From assembly GCF_014295415.1 (NCBI RefSeq), contig NZ_CP052909.1:434001-498000 (forward strand): a stretch of 64,000 nucleotides of DNA, read 5' to 3'. Shown in pieces: positions 10,173 to 19,726 of the stretch (the first letter of the stretch is position 1; the number at the start of each line of letters is the position of its first letter). The stretch comes from Constantimarinum furrinae (GTDB taxonomy: Bacteria; Bacteroidota; Bacteroidia; Flavobacteriales; Flavobacteriaceae). The notes under the pieces were generated by a model that was given only the letters and a program-made list of their open reading frames with translations, did not search any database and had not been told where the DNA came from. Both the position numbers and the translations under genes were made by a program.

Positions 10173-11012
10173 TTATCTTACGATCAACTTCTTGCTTGAA
10201 GAAGCCGTTGCAGAATTTACTTTTACAAAGTAAACACCTGAAACAAGAGCGTCTGTGCTTACGTTGTAGTTCGCAGCACCGTCAACTTCATTAGACTGAA
10301 CCAATTTTCCGGTTACATCGTAAATTTGAACAGAAGTTACTTCAGCAGAAGCAGGGAATGTTAAGTTAACATTTCCACTTGCTGGGTTTGGAGACATTAC
10401 AAAAGCATCAAGCTCGTTAGAACTAACACCTAATTGCTCCTCACAGTAGATCATTGCTTCCGGTACAGTAAAGCTGAAATCACAGTTGTCTGCAGATGCA
10501 GTATTTGTGAATACTACCTGGAAAAATCCTGGCTCAACTTCAACATTAAATGGCTGAGATGCAGAAGATCCTACATCACCAACAAAGTTATCTCCTTGAT
10601 TCATTGGATCGTAAGGCTCCATATTGGCTCCACCGGCTTCCTGAAATACATGTGCATGACCGTTAGTTCCACAAGGGGTAACACCAGAGTCAACATCAAC
10701 CTGAATGGTAATACAAGTTGCAGCAGCATTTTGATTGTAAAGTGTGATACCGGTCCAGTTATACGTAGTACCTACGTTAAAATTTCCGGGATATACTTTG
10801 CCTGGACAAACCGTTGCAATACCATCTCTAAAGATACGTCCGTCCTGGTTTCCAGCAACAACGTTAAAAGTAGAAGGTTCTCCATCCAGTCCCATCTGCG
10901 CCATAACAGGAACTGTTAGATCGGCACAATCTCCCTGTGCAAAAGCAGGACTTGCAAATACAGCAAGAATCAGGGCCATTACTAAATTTTTTAAAGTGTA
11001 CATTTTTTTCAT
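10173..11012 (-). CDS. Secreted protein with T9SS type A sorting domain
   Basis: This 279-residue protein has a signal peptide (residues 1-25, ending SPAFAQ), a beta-rich middle of unknown function with several cysteines, and a C-terminal Por secretion tail of about 75 residues (FVMSPNPASGNVNLTFP, VQIYDVTGKLVQS, SGVYFVKV, SSKKLIVR). The tail marks export through the outer membrane by the type IX system and removal or anchoring at the surface. The middle domain is not recognised. A terminator directly follows it, and a 277-base AT-rich gap separates it from der, so it looks like a single-gene unit. Confidence 0.88.
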   Translation of the reverse strand: MKKMYTLKNLVMALILAVFASPAFAQGDCADLTVPVMAQMGLDGEPSTFNVVAGNQDGRIFRDGIATVCPGKVYPGNFNVGTTYNWTGITLYNQNAAATCITIQVDVDSGVTPCGTNGHAHVFQEAGGANMEPYDPMNQGDNFVGDVGSSASQPFNVEVEPGFFQVVFTNTASADNCDFSFTVPEAMIYCEEQLGVSSNELDAFVMSPNPASGNVNLTFPASAEVTSVQIYDVTGKLVQSNEVDGAANYNVSTDALVSGVYFVKVNSATASSSKKLIVR

Positions 11013-11289
11013 AAAATTAGTTTTAAAGGATTAGTCAATATTACAACTGATGATTTCACCAATTATATCATAAAAATAGTACTTTTTTTGAATAAATTAA
11101 TAATTATAGTATTAATTCTGAAATTTCATCGTGAAAAAACTTTTCCATAATTTACTGGAAATCATAGGAATCAAACAACAGAAATAAAGAATTTTCGCAC
11201 AAAATTGAAGGTTAACCTTCTGGCATACAGCAGGTTATAAAGCAACAGTATACATTGTAACTTAGTGATTTACAGTAGTTTATTAGCAG

Positions 11290-12591
11290 TTATTTCTTTC
11301 GGAAAAAAACTGTGACCGGGACCCCGGTAAAATCGAAATGCTTTCTCAATTGATTCTCTACAAAGCGTTTATAAGGCTCTTTTACATACTGAGGCAGATT
11401 ACAAAAGAAGGCAAAACTGGGGAAGGGAGTAGGTAGCTGAGTACAAAACTTGATTTTTACATATTTTCCTTTATACTGAGGCGGAGGTGTAATTTGAATT
11501 ATGGGAAGCATGGTATCGTTCAACACGCTGGTCTTTACCTTTTTACTTCGGTTCTTATAAACCTCCACGGCCGTCTCAATGGCTTTAAAAATTCGTTGCT
11601 TGGTAAGTACCGACATGAACACGATAGGAACATCGGTAAAGGGTTCACATTCCTTTTTGATATATTTTTCAAAATCCTTGACACTTTGGTTGTCTTTTTC
11701 AACCAGGTCCCATTTGTTTGCAAGGATTACAATTCCTTTATTGTTGCGTTGCGCGAGCCAGAAAATGTTCTGTACCTGACCGTCGAATCCCCGGGTAGCG
11801 TCAAAAACCAAAATAACCACATCGCAGTGCTCTATGGCCCGAACACTTCGCATTACCGAATAGAATTCGAGATCTTCCTTGACCTTACTTTTTTTACGAA
11901 TACCGGCAGTATCTACCAGATTAAATTCAAATCCGAAGCGATTGTAACGCGTATCGATACTATCACGAGTGGTTCCTGCCACATCGGTTACGATATAGCG
12001 CTCCTTCCCGATCAGGGCATTGATAAATGACGATTTACCTGCATTGGGCCTCCCTACCACGGCAAAACGCGGAAGTTCAGAATCGTCACGTTCTGTGGTT
12101 TCGGGTAATACCTTAATAAGATCGTCGAGTAATTCGCCGGTACCGCTTCCATTAATGCTGGAGAGGTTGTAGTAGGTTTCGAAGCCTAAGGAATAAAACT
12201 CTACGGCATCGTTGATACGGTTGGCACTATCTACTTTATTTACCGCAAGAAAGACCGGTTTCTTCGATCTCCGAAGCAATTGCGCAACTTCTTCATCCAT
12301 GCCGGTCACCCCGTTCTCCACATCTACCATAAAAATGATGGCATCGGCTTCATCGATGGCAAGTTCTACCTGCTTGTCGATCTCGGCTTCAAATATATCG
12401 TCACTCCCTTTCACATACCCTCCGGTGTCGATGAGTGAGAATTCCTTGCCATTCCAGTCACTTTTTCCGTAGTGACGATCACGGGTAACACCACTTACAG
12501 CATCTACAATAGCTTCGCGACGCTGAATTAAACGGTTAAAAAAGGTAGACTTACCCACATTGGGCCGTCCTACAATGGCAACAATACTCAT
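11290..12591 (-). CDS. der: Ribosome biogenesis GTPase Der (EngA)
   Basis: This 433-residue protein has two tandem GTPase domains and a C-terminal KH-like domain, the full Der layout. Domain 1 has [13 protein letters not shown] and NKVD; domain 2 has [14 protein letters not shown] and NKWD. The KH-like end carries [19 protein letters not shown] and the final [10 protein letters not shown]. Der binds the 50S subunit and is needed for its maturation. The length is the usual one for the family. It lies upstream, in the same direction, of the gene for the T9SS cargo and downstream of era, an often seen pairing in Bacteroidota. Confidence 0.98.
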   Translation of the reverse strand: MSIVAIVGRPNVGKSTFFNRLIQRREAIVDAVSGVTRDRHYGKSDWNGKEFSLIDTGGYVKGSDDIFEAEIDKQVELAIDEADAIIFMVDVENGVTGMDEEVAQLLRRSKKPVFLAVNKVDSANRINDAVEFYSLGFETYYNLSSINGSGTGELLDDLIKVLPETTERDDSELPRFAVVGRPNAGKSSFINALIGKERYIVTDVAGTTRDSIDTRYNRFGFEFNLVDTAGIRKKSKVKEDLEFYSVMRSVRAIEHCDVVILVFDATRGFDGQVQNIFWLAQRNNKGIVILANKWDLVEKDNQSVKDFEKYIKKECEPFTDVPIVFMSVLTKQRIFKAIETAVEVYKNRSKKVKTSVLNDTMLPIIQITPPPQYKGKYVKIKFCTQLPTPFPSFAFFCNLPQYVKEPYKRFVENQLRKHFDFTGVPVTVFFRKK

Positions 12592-12610
12592 CTTTTATTA
12601 TTTTGAAGTG

Positions 12611-12618
12611 CAAAAATA
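12611..12618 (-). promoter_or_regulatory. -7 promoter element of der
   Basis: On the minus strand TATTTTTG fits TAnnTTTG and ends about 20 bases before the der ATG. Confidence 0.4.
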
Positions 12619-12880
12619 CTGCTTTTTAACGGATCTATACACTTAGAATTGACTGTGCTTTTTAATTAATTCTGAAGGGCTTGCGTTCAGGACCCGCCGT
12701 CGTTGCGTCCGCAAATATGGCGGGCTTGTTGAAGCGATGTGGGAACTCTTATCCGGGACCTGAAAGGTTAAAAGAGATAGCGCCTCCTAAAAACCTGTCC
12801 TCACCGGCAGGCAGACCTGACCCTCCAAGGCTCCCATAGGAGCTACAGAGGGAAACGCCCTAAAAAAGTATCGCATTATT

Positions 12881-13774
12881 TTATTTCTGATTATAGCCGA
12901 AACGCCGTAATTGGCGGTCGTCGTTACGCCAGTTCTTGTTGACCTTTACATAGAGTTCGAGATGCACCTGCTTGCCAAAAAACTGTTCCAGATCCTTACG
13001 CGCCTCAATTCCCACTCGTTTTAGTGCAGCGCCTTTATGACCAATGATAATACCTTTCTGCGTTTCCCGCTCTACCATGATTACGCTGCGCATACGGATG
13101 ATATGCTCCTCCTCGAAAAATTCTTCTGTATCGATCTCTACCGAATAGGGAATCTCTTTTTTGTAATGAATGAGGATCTTTTCTCGTATGGTTTCATTGA
13201 CGAAAAACCGTTCGGGTTTATCGGTTAACTGGTCCTTCGGATAAAAGGGCGGGGATTCGGGAAGCAGTTCTAAAATTCGGTTGAAGACTTCAGCCACCCC
13301 AAAATTCTTCAGTGCAGAGATGGCAAAGATCTCGGCGTTGGGAACTTTTTCCTGCCAAAATTGGAGCGCTTCTGAAAGTTTTTTCTCATTCCCCATATCG
13401 ATCTTATTAAGCAAAAGTAACACAGGGATCTTCGCATTGGTGATCTTACTAAAAAAAGCATCGTCCTTAAGATCCTTTTCGCCAAGCTCGACTAGATAAA
13501 GGAGTACATCGGCATCTTCGAAAGCCGATTTTACAAAGTCCATCATGCTGGCCTGCAACTGATAGGCGGGTTTGATGATCCCTGGGGTGTCGCTAAGGAT
13601 CACCTGAAAATCTTCTCCATTCACGATCCCTAAGATACGGTGGCGGGTAGTTTGTGCCTTGGAGGTTATGATGGACAGTCGCTCGCCAACAAAGGCGTTC
13701 ATAAGGGTGCTTTTTCCTACATTGGGGTTTCCGATGATGTTTACAAAGCCGGCTTTGTGTTTTTTATCTAACAT
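12881..13774 (-). CDS. era: GTPase Era
   Basis: This 297-residue protein has the GTPase motifs GNPNVGKST (about residues 16-24), DTPG and NKID, followed by a KH RNA-binding domain (RETQKGIIIGHKGAALKRVG and LELYVKVNKNWR). Era binds the 3' end of 16S rRNA and helps assemble the 30S subunit. The length is typical. The 289-base gap to der contains no gene. Confidence 0.98.
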   Translation of the reverse strand: MLDKKHKAGFVNIIGNPNVGKSTLMNAFVGERLSIITSKAQTTRHRILGIVNGEDFQVILSDTPGIIKPAYQLQASMMDFVKSAFEDADVLLYLVELGEKDLKDDAFFSKITNAKIPVLLLLNKIDMGNEKKLSEALQFWQEKVPNAEIFAISALKNFGVAEVFNRILELLPESPPFYPKDQLTDKPERFFVNETIREKILIHYKKEIPYSVEIDTEEFFEEEHIIRMRSVIMVERETQKGIIIGHKGAALKRVGIEARKDLEQFFGKQVHLELYVKVNKNWRNDDRQLRRFGYNQK

Positions 13775-13779
13775 GCGGC

Positions 13780-13787
13780 AAAGGTAC
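13780..13787 (-). promoter_or_regulatory. -7 promoter element of era
   Basis: On the minus strand TACCTTTG fits TAnnTTTG exactly, and it ends six bases before the era ATG. A transcript from here would have a very short leader, which is common in this phylum. Confidence 0.4.
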
Positions 13788-13868
13788 GACCAAGCTTGGT
13801 ATTTGTGCCGTTCCTTTTCTAAATTTTAACGTTAGAAGACAGATGGTCGTTGGGCTTTAGGCCGTAGG

Positions 13869-13926
13869 CTTCCGACTTCCGACTTCCGACTTCCGACTTC
13901 TGACTTCTGACTTCTGACTCCTAACT
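13869..13926. repeat. Degenerate heptamer array (GACTTCC)n
   Basis: About eight units of a 7-base motif (cttccga / cttctga) stand in the gap between era and the SUMF-like gene. A second array of the same unit lies at 16417-16468. Neither is within a gene. Confidence 0.8.
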
Positions 13927-13953
13927 TTTCATGCCTTACTGTTTCTTATATCC

Positions 13954-14907
13954 CTAGTCGATAAAGATTGACAAATCTCTGTTGTTAATCAAGGACACCA
14001 GTTGTTGAGCGGTTGGAAGTTTATCTTCATCAAAACTGAAATTTATCGCCTGTTTTGTGATCATTTCCATAACCCCATCAATGGCGTCTATACAACAGAA
14101 GGCCAGACTCTTTTCTGTAGTATCTATTGTGATAATTGGAAAGTCCTGCTCTCCCCAGGCAATTTCGAAATCGTCTATGTACAAAGCGTAGGGTTCTACA
14201 CGTAAGTTGGTATATTCGGGAAAAAGTTGATATAATAACTCACGAACTTCGTAAGAGAATAGATATTTTTTCATTCCCTTATCGGTCAACAGCAACCTAA
14301 AACCTACATCGGAAAGTTGCAGCTCCGGACTTATGGTGCTCGATCTGGTAACATTTAATTCGGTTGAATTCTCGAGAAAACTACCGCCACGAATAATATG
14401 GAATTCATTATCGATAAGGGTAGAGGTCCACTCCCATACATTTCCATTCAGTCCGTATATCCCCGATTCTCCCGGACTAAAACAGTCACTACACATTGGA
14501 CGGTTTAGATCGCTTTCAAGATTGTCTTGAGTAGTTCCGGCAGCCAATTTCCATTGCGCTTCGGAAGGTACTGTAAATTGAACCTGATAGCTATCGGTTA
14601 ACCAGTTGCAATAATTTTGAACTTCGGCAAAAGACAGGCCCACCATGGGTAAATTATCATCCCAGCCGTATTCCGGAGGTTCTGGGAATGGTTCACCCAA
14701 GGCGTTCAGAAATAAACGATATTCTGATACCCGGATTTCATATTTGCCCATATAAAAAGTAGGGATTACATTGTCGTTAGAGGCTTGTACCTCCACGAAT
14801 TGAGCTCTTAAATCTCCCAACTGTGCGGTGAGGGTATAGCCCGTACATAGTGCGATGGCCAATACGATATGAAGTAGACCCGGCCTTATTAGTTTAATGT
14901 TTCGCAT
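13954..14907 (-). CDS. SUMF1/formylglycine-generating-enzyme-like secreted protein
   Basis: This 317-residue protein has an N-terminal signal peptide (residues 1-29). The central region, about residues 50-215, matches the FGE-sulfatase fold: FYMGKYEIRVSEYRLFLNALG, SEAQWKLAAG, YGLNGNVWEWTS, RGGSFLEN and VGFRLL. In Flavobacteriaceae such domains occur both in enzymes and in structural gliding proteins (GldJ, GldK), which use the fold without catalysis. No obvious active-site cysteine pair is seen, so a structural role is possible. The last 100 residues are not recognised. Its coding start at 14907 gives a good signal peptide. Confidence 0.75.
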   Translation of the reverse strand: MRNIKLIRPGLLHIVLAIALCTGYTLTAQLGDLRAQFVEVQASNDNVIPTFYMGKYEIRVSEYRLFLNALGEPFPEPPEYGWDDNLPMVGLSFAEVQNYCNWLTDSYQVQFTVPSEAQWKLAAGTTQDNLESDLNRPMCSDCFSPGESGIYGLNGNVWEWTSTLIDNEFHIIRGGSFLENSTELNVTRSSTISPELQLSDVGFRLLLTDKGMKKYLFSYEVRELLYQLFPEYTNLRVEPYALYIDDFEIAWGEQDFPIITIDTTEKSLAFCCIDAIDGVMEMITKQAINFSFDEDKLPTAQQLVSLINNRDLSIFID

Positions 14908-15059
14908 GTTTTTTCTAATCGATTTAGTTTAGTTACTATAAGGTCCCGGTTCTTAGCCGATTTAATCGGGTTTTAATGAATTGGCGATTTGCTGGGCAAA
15001 GGTGGTCGAAGGAAACAGTAAAATAGCCAGAATAATATTAAGTATTTGTCCCATACGGC

Positions 15060-16202
15060 TTAATTGACAGATAAACCCTCTTTATAGGTAAGCACTTTAG
15101 TGACATTCCCATTGTTGTCATAAACCAGCCAGGTTCCATTACCGTTTTTCAGTGTTCCGGCATCTCTGGGCGTCCCATCCTTATGAAAAGAAGAAATAAT
15201 TTCCCACCTGTATCCCGAAATATCATCACGGTTATACTTATAGATCGCAGATTCCATTAATTGTCCATTCTCGTAATACCAGTTTGCAACTCCCGATCTT
15301 TTACCTCCCGAGTGTTCGGCTTCGTAGCTTTTTCTACCGTTCTCATAGAATGTCATATAGACGCCATTGCCATCCTTGAGAATTTGTGTCCCATCGGGCA
15401 AGAACTGATCAACAAATGCAACCCGTTTACCATTTTCCCAAAGTTCGATTAATCTTTTTTCACCAGAATCAAAATAAAACGTACTGTAGCCGTGTTTCGC
15501 TCCGTAGAATAGCTGTATTTCTGAAGTGGTTTTCCTGTTAGCACCGTAGGTGAATTCGATATCTCTATTAGAATTGGAGTATTTAGCGAATAGTTGCTTT
15601 AACCCATTGAGAAACCAATCTGAATCTACAGCGGCCGCCTTTAAGGGTATTGAAATGGTTGTTGTGGTGGTTGATTTAATTTTCGATTCGGCGAGGGGGT
15701 CGTTAAAAAAGGCCTGATAAACTTCATTAGTATTAAACCCTTTAACCACCTTGCTTTTTTCATTCGGGTTATTTCTCTTATAGATCGTTCCTTCATAAAA
15801 GGATTTAAAGCTTGCAGTCTTCAGGTTTAAAACAAGTAAAGTTTTTCCGTTAACGAATTGCATTAAAGAGAAATCTACCGTACCGTCCTTTTTTAATTTC
15901 ATATCGGTGAGGTTAAAAGTATAGCGTTTAACTTCCATAGCAGATTCTACAAGGCTGTTGAAGGCATCCACACCACCTATACTTTTAATCACATTGGGTT
16001 CACCGCTGTGGACCAACAGGATCTCTACAACTCCGTTATTAAAGGTAACCGTACATTGTTTCTGTTCACCCCCAGCGGATCCTTCCACTATAAAAGTTCC
16101 GTACTCGCCCAAGAGGGCTTTTATCTGACCTTCCGTTTGCTGTCTGCTTTGTGCTAAGACCATATTTCCGACCAGTAGAAAGAGTATTGTTATTTTTTTC
16201 AT
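15060..16202 (-). CDS. Secreted protein with MORN-like (YwqK-type) C-terminal repeats
   Basis: This 380-residue protein has a signal peptide (MKKITILFLLVGNMVLAQ). The N-terminal half (residues 25-190) is unrecognised. The C-terminal half has repeats of the toxin-antitoxin YwqK / MORN-variant kind: GVYMTFYENGRKSYEAEH, GVANWYYENGQLMES and GTWLVYDNNGNVTKVLTYKEG. These repeats are common in Bacteroidota envelope proteins of unknown role, and the family name does not show that it is an antitoxin. It lies between the SUMF-like and antiporter genes on the same strand with wide gaps. Confidence 0.7.
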   Translation of the reverse strand: MKKITILFLLVGNMVLAQSRQQTEGQIKALLGEYGTFIVEGSAGGEQKQCTVTFNNGVVEILLVHSGEPNVIKSIGGVDAFNSLVESAMEVKRYTFNLTDMKLKKDGTVDFSLMQFVNGKTLLVLNLKTASFKSFYEGTIYKRNNPNEKSKVVKGFNTNEVYQAFFNDPLAESKIKSTTTTTISIPLKAAAVDSDWFLNGLKQLFAKYSNSNRDIEFTYGANRKTTSEIQLFYGAKHGYSTFYFDSGEKRLIELWENGKRVAFVDQFLPDGTQILKDGNGVYMTFYENGRKSYEAEHSGGKRSGVANWYYENGQLMESAIYKYNRDDISGYRWEIISSFHKDGTPRDAGTLKNGNGTWLVYDNNGNVTKVLTYKEGLSVN

Positions 16203-16416
16203 GGGAGTGCGGTTGTGTTATAGAATTAAAAGTAGCACAATTTTTCTGATATCTTATACGAGTCGGCTTACTTATCGCTATTCTGCACGCTAGGGAATTT
16301 AGGTTTTCAGAACGGATATGGATTATTAGATTTTTGGATGTTGGATGCTTGGGAGTTTAATACCTAGCCACGAATGCACAAATGCGGGTTAAATCCTAGT
16401 TTAACATTTCATCCCA

Positions 16417-16468
16417 GACTTCCGACTTCTGACTTCCGACTTCCAACTTCCAACTCCCGTCTCCTGAC
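16417..16468. repeat. Second degenerate heptamer array (GACTTCC)n
   Basis: Units gacttcc, gacttct, gacttcc, gacttcc, aacttcc, aactccc form a short array between the antiporter stop and the upstream gap. The unit is that of 13869-13926, 2.5 kb away. Confidence 0.75.
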
Positions 16469-16478
16469 ATTATACTCC

Positions 16479-17744
16479 TTACAATTCCTTGGGACTTTCG
16501 GGGTATTTGGTGGTGACTTTTTTAATGAGATTCCCCACCGTTAACCCTTGAACAATGATAGAGAATACCACCACCACGTACGTGATCACCAGAAACAGGT
16601 CGCGATGCATTTCCTGTGTGAGTCCGAGTGCGAGTGCGATGGAGATTCCGCCACGGAGTCCGCCCCAGGTCATTATAAGATTGGTTTTTGGCACAAAATC
16701 GAGACGTTTTTTAAAGAAATTGATGGGAAGTAATAAGGAACTGTAGCGGCACACCAACACTATGGGAATCGCGAGTATCCCTGCCACGATATAGTTTCCT
16801 TCGAAAGTAAGCACCAGCATTTCCATTCCTATAAGGACAAATAAGATGGTATTGAGTAAAATATCTATAAGTTCCCAGAATTTATCGACGTAGGTTTCGG
16901 TGATCTCAGACATGGTGGAAGCGCGTACCGTGTCGTTCCCAACAAAAAGGCCGGCAGTTACCATAGCCAATGGTGCCGAAAGGTGGAATTTCTGAGCAAT
17001 GACGGTTCCCATCATCACGGCGGCCAGTGTTATGATCACCTCGATATCGTAATCGTCTATGGATTTCATAAGACGATAGGTCACGAATCCAAGGGCGAGA
17101 CCCAATAGTATCCCACCGCCTACTTCAAGACCGAATAAGGCGGCCACATCACCGGGAGTTACAGTATCGGCTCCTAATCTGGCAATTTCGAATATGGTAA
17201 GAAAAATAACCACGCCTACCCCATCATTAAAGAGGGATTCCCCTACGATCTTGGTCTCCAGTTTTTTGGGTGCCCCCGATTTTTTTAGGATTCCAAGCAC
17301 AGCGATGGGATCGGTTGGGGAGATAAGTGCTCCAAAGAGAAGGCAGTAGATATAGGCTATTTCCATACCCAGAAGCTGAAGTACAAAAAACATGGCCGTT
17401 CCTACCAGAAACGTTGAAATTAGCACCCCAAAAGTTGCAAAGACGAGAATGGGCCAGCGTTGTACTTTTAGTTGCTGGAAGTTGGTATGCAGAGCCCCGG
17501 CGAACAGCAGAAAACTCAGCATTACATCGAGGAGCAGACTTTTAAAATCGATTTGCGTGATGATATATTTTTCGGCGTCGAGCAGGGTATCATCAACAAA
17601 GCTGATGGCAAAAATAGCCAGTGTGAACACTATGGTAATGAGCATGAGCCCTATGGTGTTCGGCATTTTCAAAAATCGAACATTGATATAGCCGAAAAGT
17701 GCTGCGATGGTCACCAGAATTGCGATAATAAGGAAGTAGTCCAT
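16479..17744 (-). CDS. Na+/H+ antiporter, CPA1 (NhaP) family
   Basis: This 421-residue integral membrane protein has about twelve hydrophobic segments. Family motifs are GALISPTDPIAVLGIL, GESLFNDGVGVVIFL (the ND/FNDG ion-binding core) and TWGGLRGGISIALAL. It would exchange sodium for protons across the inner membrane in pH and salt balance. There is no cytoplasmic regulatory tail. It is a single gene, not in an mrp-type cluster. Confidence 0.93.
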   Translation of the reverse strand: MDYFLIIAILVTIAALFGYINVRFLKMPNTIGLMLITIVFTLAIFAISFVDDTLLDAEKYIITQIDFKSLLLDVMLSFLLFAGALHTNFQQLKVQRWPILVFATFGVLISTFLVGTAMFFVLQLLGMEIAYIYCLLFGALISPTDPIAVLGILKKSGAPKKLETKIVGESLFNDGVGVVIFLTIFEIARLGADTVTPGDVAALFGLEVGGGILLGLALGFVTYRLMKSIDDYDIEVIITLAAVMMGTVIAQKFHLSAPLAMVTAGLFVGNDTVRASTMSEITETYVDKFWELIDILLNTILFVLIGMEMLVLTFEGNYIVAGILAIPIVLVCRYSSLLLPINFFKKRLDFVPKTNLIMTWGGLRGGISIALALGLTQEMHRDLFLVITYVVVVFSIIVQGLTVGNLIKKVTTKYPESPKEL

Positions 17745-17842
17745 GTGCTGTCTGCCGGAGTTTGGTTTTAGGTTATAAACAGAAATTATGTAATTACGAA
17801 AGTAAAGAAATAAAAATTTCGAAAAACGCTTTGCAATATTCT

Positions 17843-18532
17843 TTACCTGGGCGTTATGCTGTCGTTAACATAAGCCGAGAATACCCAACCTTGTTCTCCA
17901 TTCTTTCGCTGCACGTATTTCCATTCTTTCACCAACGTATCGGGGGTTAATCGCTGAACGCGTTCGCCTTCTTCCTCAAAAACTGAAATGATCGCAGCTG
18001 CTGTGGAAGGGTTTTTCCGCAAACGCACACTACTTCCGGTGATAATAGCATCACCAAACACAGTATCCATATCGGAAATCTTGGTCGGGATTTCGGTAGT
18101 ATCGGGACTATTGTGATCGACCCGTTGCTCCTCAGTATCATTCCAACTGTACACAGCAAAGATCAATAATACCAATAGTACCACGGCTATTACGAAGATT
18201 AGAACTTTAGGCTTCTTCGTGGGCTTGGTTTCTAGGGAACTATTTTTTTCTTCCTCCCTTTTTCTATCAGCCAAAACCTCTTGTCTTTCTGCTTCAGCCT
18301 TACGTTGTTTTTCAGCTCTTATATCTTGAGTTTCCCTGTACAATTTACGGAGCTCTTCTTCCCAGGCTACAGCAGTGTAGAATTTTCCTTCGCTATCCTG
18401 AAAATAACCGGTAAAAACGTCCTCACCATCTTCGGTTCGCTCCATCATACGGCCGTCCTCAGTTCTGAAGAATTTTGGGTCATTGTTCGTATACCCTTCA
18501 ATAAGTTCGCGCAATTTTTCAGACATAAGCAT
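17843..18532 (-). CDS. Membrane protein with C-terminal bacterial SH3 domain
   Basis: This protein has 229 residues (227 if the second ATG at 18526 is used). The N-terminal 90 residues are charged and partly coiled coil (YRETQDIRAEKQRKAEAERQ). One membrane helix follows (VLIFVIAVVLLVLLIFAVYSW, residues about 109-129 from the first ATG), then an SH3_3-type domain near the end (SSVRLRKNPSTAAAIISVFEEGE-like stretch, WKYVQRKNGEQGWVFSAYV). Such domains bind peptidoglycan or other envelope ligands in the periplasm. The function is otherwise unknown. Confidence 0.75.
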   Translation of the reverse strand: MLMSEKLRELIEGYTNNDPKFFRTEDGRMMERTEDGEDVFTGYFQDSEGKFYTAVAWEEELRKLYRETQDIRAEKQRKAEAERQEVLADRKREEEKNSSLETKPTKKPKVLIFVIAVVLLVLLIFAVYSWNDTEEQRVDHNSPDTTEIPTKISDMDTVFGDAIITGSSVRLRKNPSTAAAIISVFEEEGERVQRLTPDTLVKEWKYVQRKNGEQGWVFSAYVNDSITPR

Positions 18533-18706
18533 TTATAATTTCCGAAACTATTCGTTTCGTACCGGGAAGGTACAAAAATGAACCGCAAAAGTGATTTTTA
18601 AGTACCATGGGGCTAACCGAAAAACCTTAACACTGTGTACTTCGTTTTCCGAAGACATCATTTTAAACCAAATACCTATTACCCTGCCGTGCGGTATAGC
18701 TTCGAA

Positions 18707-19120
18707 TCAATGCGGCAATCGTTTCTCGAATACCCCATAGATAAAAGTACCCAGAATAGCCCCTAAAATCACGATCCAAATAGAAAAATATCCTGCTCCG
18801 GCCAGGACATACATAGGTCCCGGACAGGCTCCGGCCAGCGCCCATCCGAGTCCGAAAATGATCCCACCCACTATGTAACGGGTAAAACTCTTCTTTTTCG
18901 GATTCAGACTCATATCACTGCCATCTGCAGGTTTCAGGTCTTTTATCTTTATGAGTTGAACACCCAAGATTCCTAACAATAAGGCCGAACCTATTATTCC
19001 ATACATATGAAAACTACCCAGGTGGAACATTTCGTAAATTCGGAACCATGAAGCAGCTTCCGATTTAAACATTACGATTCCGAAAAAAATACCGATCGCT
19101 AAATATACCAGATGTCTCAT
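18707..19120 (-). CDS. YeeE/YedE-like half-transporter (DUF6691 family)
   Basis: This 137-residue protein has four hydrophobic helices and the conserved GWALAGACPGPMYVLAGAG segment with a membrane-embedded cysteine. It is the C-terminal half of a thiosulfate/sulfur-compound importer that is one chain in TsuA-type proteins. The partner half is the gene directly upstream, three bases away, and together they would form the pore. It belongs with the rhodanese, TauE and Crp genes upstream in a sulfur module. Confidence 0.88.
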   Translation of the reverse strand: MRHLVYLAIGIFFGIVMFKSEAASWFRIYEMFHLGSFHMYGIIGSALLLGILGVQLIKIKDLKPADGSDMSLNPKKKSFTRYIVGGIIFGLGWALAGACPGPMYVLAGAGYFSIWIVILGAILGTFIYGVFEKRLPH

Positions 19121-19123
19121 GGC

Positions 19124-19681
19124 TTAAAATATTAGGGGAAAAATTAAATGCACCATCACCAGACCACCTATAAAAAACCCAATAACAGCAATAAGGGAGG
19201 GCAGCTGAAGATTGCTCAATCCGGATATGGCATGTCCCGAAGTGCATCCACCGGCATATCTGGCACCGAAACCTACAAAAAGTCCGCCCAGCAACAATAA
19301 AATCACAGGGAGGGGCTGTGTTATGGCATCGATGGAATATAATTCTGGCGGGAGGTACGCATTGCCGGCACTATGGATATTGTGATCTGCGGCAAGCTGT
19401 TGTGCGACATCAGCATTGATTTGCACGGTATTATCACTCATAAAATTTGAAGCAATAAAACCCCCTATCATAGCCCCTGCAACCACGATGAGGTTCCAGC
19501 GCTCCGATTTCCAATCGAATTTAAAATATTCGGCTTTCTTTCCTCCTCCGGCTGCGGCACATACGGTTCGAAGGTTTGATGACATTCCAAATTGTTTACC
19601 CGCAAACAGCAACATAAACATCACAAGAGCGATAAGAGGGCCAGCAACATACCAGGGCCAGGGTGAAGTAATCCAATTCAT
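19124..19681 (-). CDS. YeeE/YedE family sulfur transporter half
   Basis: This 185-residue membrane protein has the signature GARYAGGCTSGHAISGLS, whose cysteine is thought to relay sulfur across the membrane in YeeE-family proteins, followed by a helical end GFFIGGLVMVHLIFPLIF. It is the first half of a split transporter completed by the next gene. A half-palindrome CAGGTTACA stands just before its start, shared with the tauE promoter region. Confidence 0.9.
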   Translation of the reverse strand: MNWITSPWPWYVAGPLIALVMFMLLFAGKQFGMSSNLRTVCAAAGGGKKAEYFKFDWKSERWNLIVVAGAMIGGFIASNFMSDNTVQINADVAQQLAADHNIHSAGNAYLPPELYSIDAITQPLPVILLLLGGLFVGFGARYAGGCTSGHAISGLSNLQLPSLIAVIGFFIGGLVMVHLIFPLIF

Positions 19682-19693
19682 CTTTTTTTATTT

Positions 19694-19705
19694 TAACAGG
19701 TTACA
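19694..19705. promoter_or_regulatory. Candidate Crp-like half site before the YeeE gene
   Basis: The sequence ...CAGGTTACA matches the right half of the perfect palindrome at 22110-22125; the left half is degenerate. It lies about 15-25 bases before the ATG at 19681. Assignment to the local Crp-like protein is inference. Confidence 0.35.
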
Positions 19706-19726
19706 GTGATGGGTATATTTCTGAAA

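Noticed and set aside
13869-13926. Short tandem repeat as a CRISPR array
   Set aside because: The unit is seven bases with no spacers and there are no cas genes in the window.
15060-16202. Calling the YwqK-type protein an antitoxin
   Set aside because: The family name is historical; no toxin gene is adjacent and the protein has an export signal.
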